From JAISGQ01 sp045604965 (lineage in GTDB: Bacteria > Bacillota > Clostridia > Oscillospirales > Acutalibacteraceae): a stretch of DNA of 64,000 nt. The DNA is taken from contig JAZUPB010000053.1 of NCBI GenBank assembly GCA_045604965.1, positions 62,001 to 126,000 of the forward strand, given 5' to 3'. The translations under genes and the position numbers were made by a program. Numbering within the stretch: the stretch's first letter is position 1; every line of letters starts with the position of its first letter. This document shows, piece by piece, positions 62,347-64,000 of this stretch. The notes under the pieces are model-generated. The model searched no databases. It saw only the letters and a program-made list of their open reading frames with translations, and was not told the DNA's origin.

Positions 62347-63155
62347 CGGCGCTCCTCCTTTCTCTTTGACTGCTCCCAACGTGTCCACACACCTGAATAT
62401 ATTATATTCGAAAGCAGGTCTTTATTTTCACTTATATTTAAATTTTCAAATGCCGCCGAACACTCACCCATAAGCAGCGTAAGCGTAGGTTCAAAGCTGT
62501 CTGATGTGCTCTGCGCCATAGGATTGTATTTTTTCTTTTTCAGGTCCTTCTTGAAATCAAGGCAGGCGTCCATTATATATATGAATCTGCCAAGGGATCT
62601 GCCGAAAACTCTCAGTGCTTCTGAGTTTTCATCATCGCGCCAGACAAACAGTTCTCCCATCAGCTCCCCGAATATGGCCGAGGGAACATCCGGATTGAGC
62701 ACTCCCGCTTTTTCTGCTTCGGAAAGCTTTTTAAGGCACGTTTTTACAGCACTGCTCTGTCTCGGATACTGTTCTTCAACTCTGTGTTTCTTTGCACGAA
62801 TAGTTGCTGCAAACGCCAGTGACGGCAGACTTCTGTCATCTGACCAGTTATCGAGAAGATTATAATATGCCAAAAGAACATTCATCGCCCCTGCATAAGC
62901 AGTCGCTTCGCTTTCACGCACAAAACACTTCTTTATAGGATGCGCAGGACATCTTATTTCCTTTTTCTCTTTCGGCAGTGTGTACACTCCCTCAAGCAGC
63001 AGAGAAAGAAATGTCATATCGTATGTCAAGGTCAGTCTGCAAAGCTGTCCGAATCCGTCGCCTATTGACTTGCACACTCCGCAGTAGCATTCTTTATATT
63101 CTGACTTCTGCTCCTGTGTGAGCCTGCAGGAATTAGCAACAACATATCCAAACAA
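62343..63155 (-). CDS. DUF5685 family protein
   Basis: The product is 270 aa, all-helical by pattern. N-terminal cysteines (CRLT, CYCGVC) lie within the first 35 residues. The middle has YYNLLDNWSDDRSL and the last third GRSLGRFIYIMDACLDFKK, giving two Asp-rich patches. The TTG at 63155 begins the family-typical FGYV start and has GGGGG ahead; an ATG at 63170 would leave the message nearly leaderless. First gene of a three-gene operon with DnaJ and zinc-ribbon proteins. No proven function. Confidence 0.78.
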   Translation of the reverse strand: MFGYVVANSCRLTQEQKSEYKECYCGVCKSIGDGFGQLCRLTLTYDMTFLSLLLEGVYTLPKEKKEIRCPAHPIKKCFVRESEATAYAGAMNVLLAYYNLLDNWSDDRSLPSLAFAATIRAKKHRVEEQYPRQSSAVKTCLKKLSEAEKAGVLNPDVPSAIFGELMGELFVWRDDENSEALRVFGRSLGRFIYIMDACLDFKKDLKKKKYNPMAQSTSDSFEPTLTLLMGECSAAFENLNISENKDLLSNIIYSGVWTRWEQSKRKEERR

Positions 63156-63177
63156 CCAATACACCCCCATAGGCTGT

Positions 63178-63206
63178 ATTTTACTATAATTTTATATTAT
63201 TGGCAA
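63178..63206 (-). promoter_or_regulatory. Promoter of the DUF5685-dnaJ operon
   Basis: Minus-strand TTGCCA (63201-63206) and TAAAAT (63178-63183), 17-base spacer; transcription would begin near 63171. Confidence 0.6.
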
Positions 63207-63263
63207 TAGTTGCAGCGTGAGAAATGCCGCAACTTATATTGTGAAAACGGCAAAGTTATGCCG

Positions 63264-63300
63264 AAAAAAGCAACCGCAGACATGCTGCCTGCGGTTGCTG
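63264..63300 (-). terminator. Terminator of the right-edge degV gene
   Basis: AGCAACCGCAG / CTGCGGTTGCT stem with a 9-nt loop and a T-run on the minus strand. Confidence 0.9.
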
Positions 63301-63306
63301 ATGCTT

Positions 63307-64000
63307 TTACGCCTTTGCGCTCTTGCGGATATAGAGTATGCCGAGACATTTCGGTCCGCAGTGGCAGGAGATGGTAACGCCTGCACGGGTAACGTTTATC
63401 TCGTCAAATTTCTGGAACTCATTAATCTTTGCCTTTATCTGATCGATCTCCTCGTCAGTAAATCCGCCGGAATGAGTGATGAATATGCGCTTTGTTTCGA
63501 TATCTGTTGTATCCTTGAGTCTGTCCTCAACATATGAAAGTATGCTGGGCATTCTCTTGCCTCTGTATTTCTTGCCGACACCCATTGTACCGCCTTTAAC
63601 TTCGATGCAAGGACGAAGCTTGAGAAGATTTGCACCGAGAGCTGCAACGCCTGAGCAGCGTCCGCCCTTCCACAGATAGTGGAGAGTATCAAGAACAAAG
63701 CTTGCATCTACTCTGGGAACAAGACCTTCAAGATGCTCTACAATCTCCTTTGCACTCTTGCCTTCTGCGATCATATCTGCTGCCTCAAGTACCTGAAGAC
63801 CTACACCTGTGGAAAGGTTTGCAGAATCAACGCAGTAAACATTTTCAACCTCTTCTATTGCAAGTCTGATTGATGAATAGCCTGCAGACATAGCAGAACT
63901 TACAGCAAACACGATGACGCTGTAACCCTGACTTGTCCACTTTTCAAAAAGCTCCTTATATTCCTGAGGAGATGCTGCAGCGGTCTTTGCAAGATCGCCT
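63307..64000 (-). CDS. DegV family protein, N-terminal part outside window
   Basis: The frame stays open from the stop at 63307 to the right edge, so about 231 codons are visible and the start lies outside; the GTG at 63912 is internal. Visible marks are the FAVSSAMSAGYSSIRLA loop, YCVDSANLSTGVG and the HYLWKGGRCSGVAAL segment, as in DegV/FakB fatty-acid-binding proteins. It differs much from the degV at 2451 and would be a second FakB paralog. Terminator follows directly. Confidence 0.9.
   Translation of the reverse strand, partial: GDLAKTAAASPQEYKELFEKWTSQGYSVIVFAVSSAMSAGYSSIRLAIEEVENVYCVDSANLSTGVGLQVLEAADMIAEGKSAKEIVEHLEGLVPRVDASFVLDTLHYLWKGGRCSGVAALGANLLKLRPCIEVKGGTMGVGKKYRGKRMPSILSYVEDRLKDTTDIETKRIFITHSGGFTDEEIDQIKAKINEFQKFDEINVTRAGVTISCHCGPKCLGILYIRKSAKA

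Noticed and set aside
62035..62865. 276-codon plus-strand frame over dnaJ and DUF5685
   Set aside because: It lies antisense to two genes with recognisable domains and ribosome sites.
1..64000. CRISPR array, prophage or transposon
   Set aside because: No regularly spaced direct repeats, cas, phage structural or transposase genes were seen.

Overview
The window reads as a chromosomal segment of an anaerobic, low-to-mid G+C Clostridia bacterium, most likely Oscillospiraceae/Ruminococcus-like. This rests on [FeFe]-hydrogenase maturases, GatCAB, a V-type ATPase operon of bacterial Na+-pump type, a secreted GH5 glucanase, LuxS, PduL and paired DegV proteins. The species is inferred only from gene content. 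No rRNA, tRNA, CRISPR array, prophage or transposase was recognised.

Layout. 1-1.7 kb: 3' end of hydG, then hydF. 1.8-4.7 kb: DUF1836 regulator, a DegV protein, a decayed nucleoside phosphorylase relic and a GH5 lipoprotein. 4.7-7.3 kb: Na+/amino-acid symporter under a tandem glycine riboswitch with a visible terminator, and an isochorismatase-family hydrolase. 7.3-12.5 kb: gatC-gatA-gatB-mntP-MATE on the minus strand. 12.7-16.3 kb: a multi-PAS/GAF diguanylate cyclase and a small protein carrying a detached decarboxylase-type GIIGxADGPT motif. 16.4-21.7 kb: manA, a phosphohexomutase, and an SGNH esterase with its LacI regulator. 21.7-26.1 kb: lipoprotein, inorganic pyrophosphatase, P-loop kinase, and a PaaK-like adenylating enzyme followed by a small STAS-like protein.

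26.2-35.0 kb holds a nine-gene V-type ATPase operon in the order H/G-I-K-E-C-F-A-B-D (minus). The proteolipid keeps every residue that binds Na+ in the Enterococcus hirae rotor, so a Na+ pump or synthase is predicted. This fits a cell that also carries Na+-coupled transporters. 35.2-39.2 kb: luxS, an M23 envelope peptidase and murA. 39.3-42.1 kb: a TetR/GPH-transporter pair under a 40-bp perfect operator, and an A+T-rich GNAT gene.

42.2-49.2 kb: epimerase, a 49-aa membrane peptide, rpsT, and an acyltransferase-metallo-hydrolase-rlmH run. Then come a repeat-bearing 412-bp gap, two small membrane proteins (one with its Shine-Dalgarno in a hairpin loop) and a DUF1015 protein. 49.4-56.5 kb: a Ca2+ P-type ATPase and a MarR-ABC-ABC drug-exporter operon with asymmetric nucleotide sites. 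56.5-59 kb: acyltransferase 3, an AlkZ-related protein and an Fe-S uracil-DNA glycosylase. 59.1-61.2 kb: PduL, VTC-type polyphosphate polymerase and DUF4956. 61.2-63.2 kb: a DUF5685-DnaJ-zinc-ribbon operon. The right edge cuts a second DegV gene.

Most of the window is ordinary core genome. The points most worth a second look are the riboswitch switching strand, the orphan consensus promoter at 22966, the SD-in-loop hairpin at 47173, the phosphorylase relic, the GIIGSADGPT protein, the extended Na+ proteolipid and the DUF5685-DnaJ-zinc-ribbon set.
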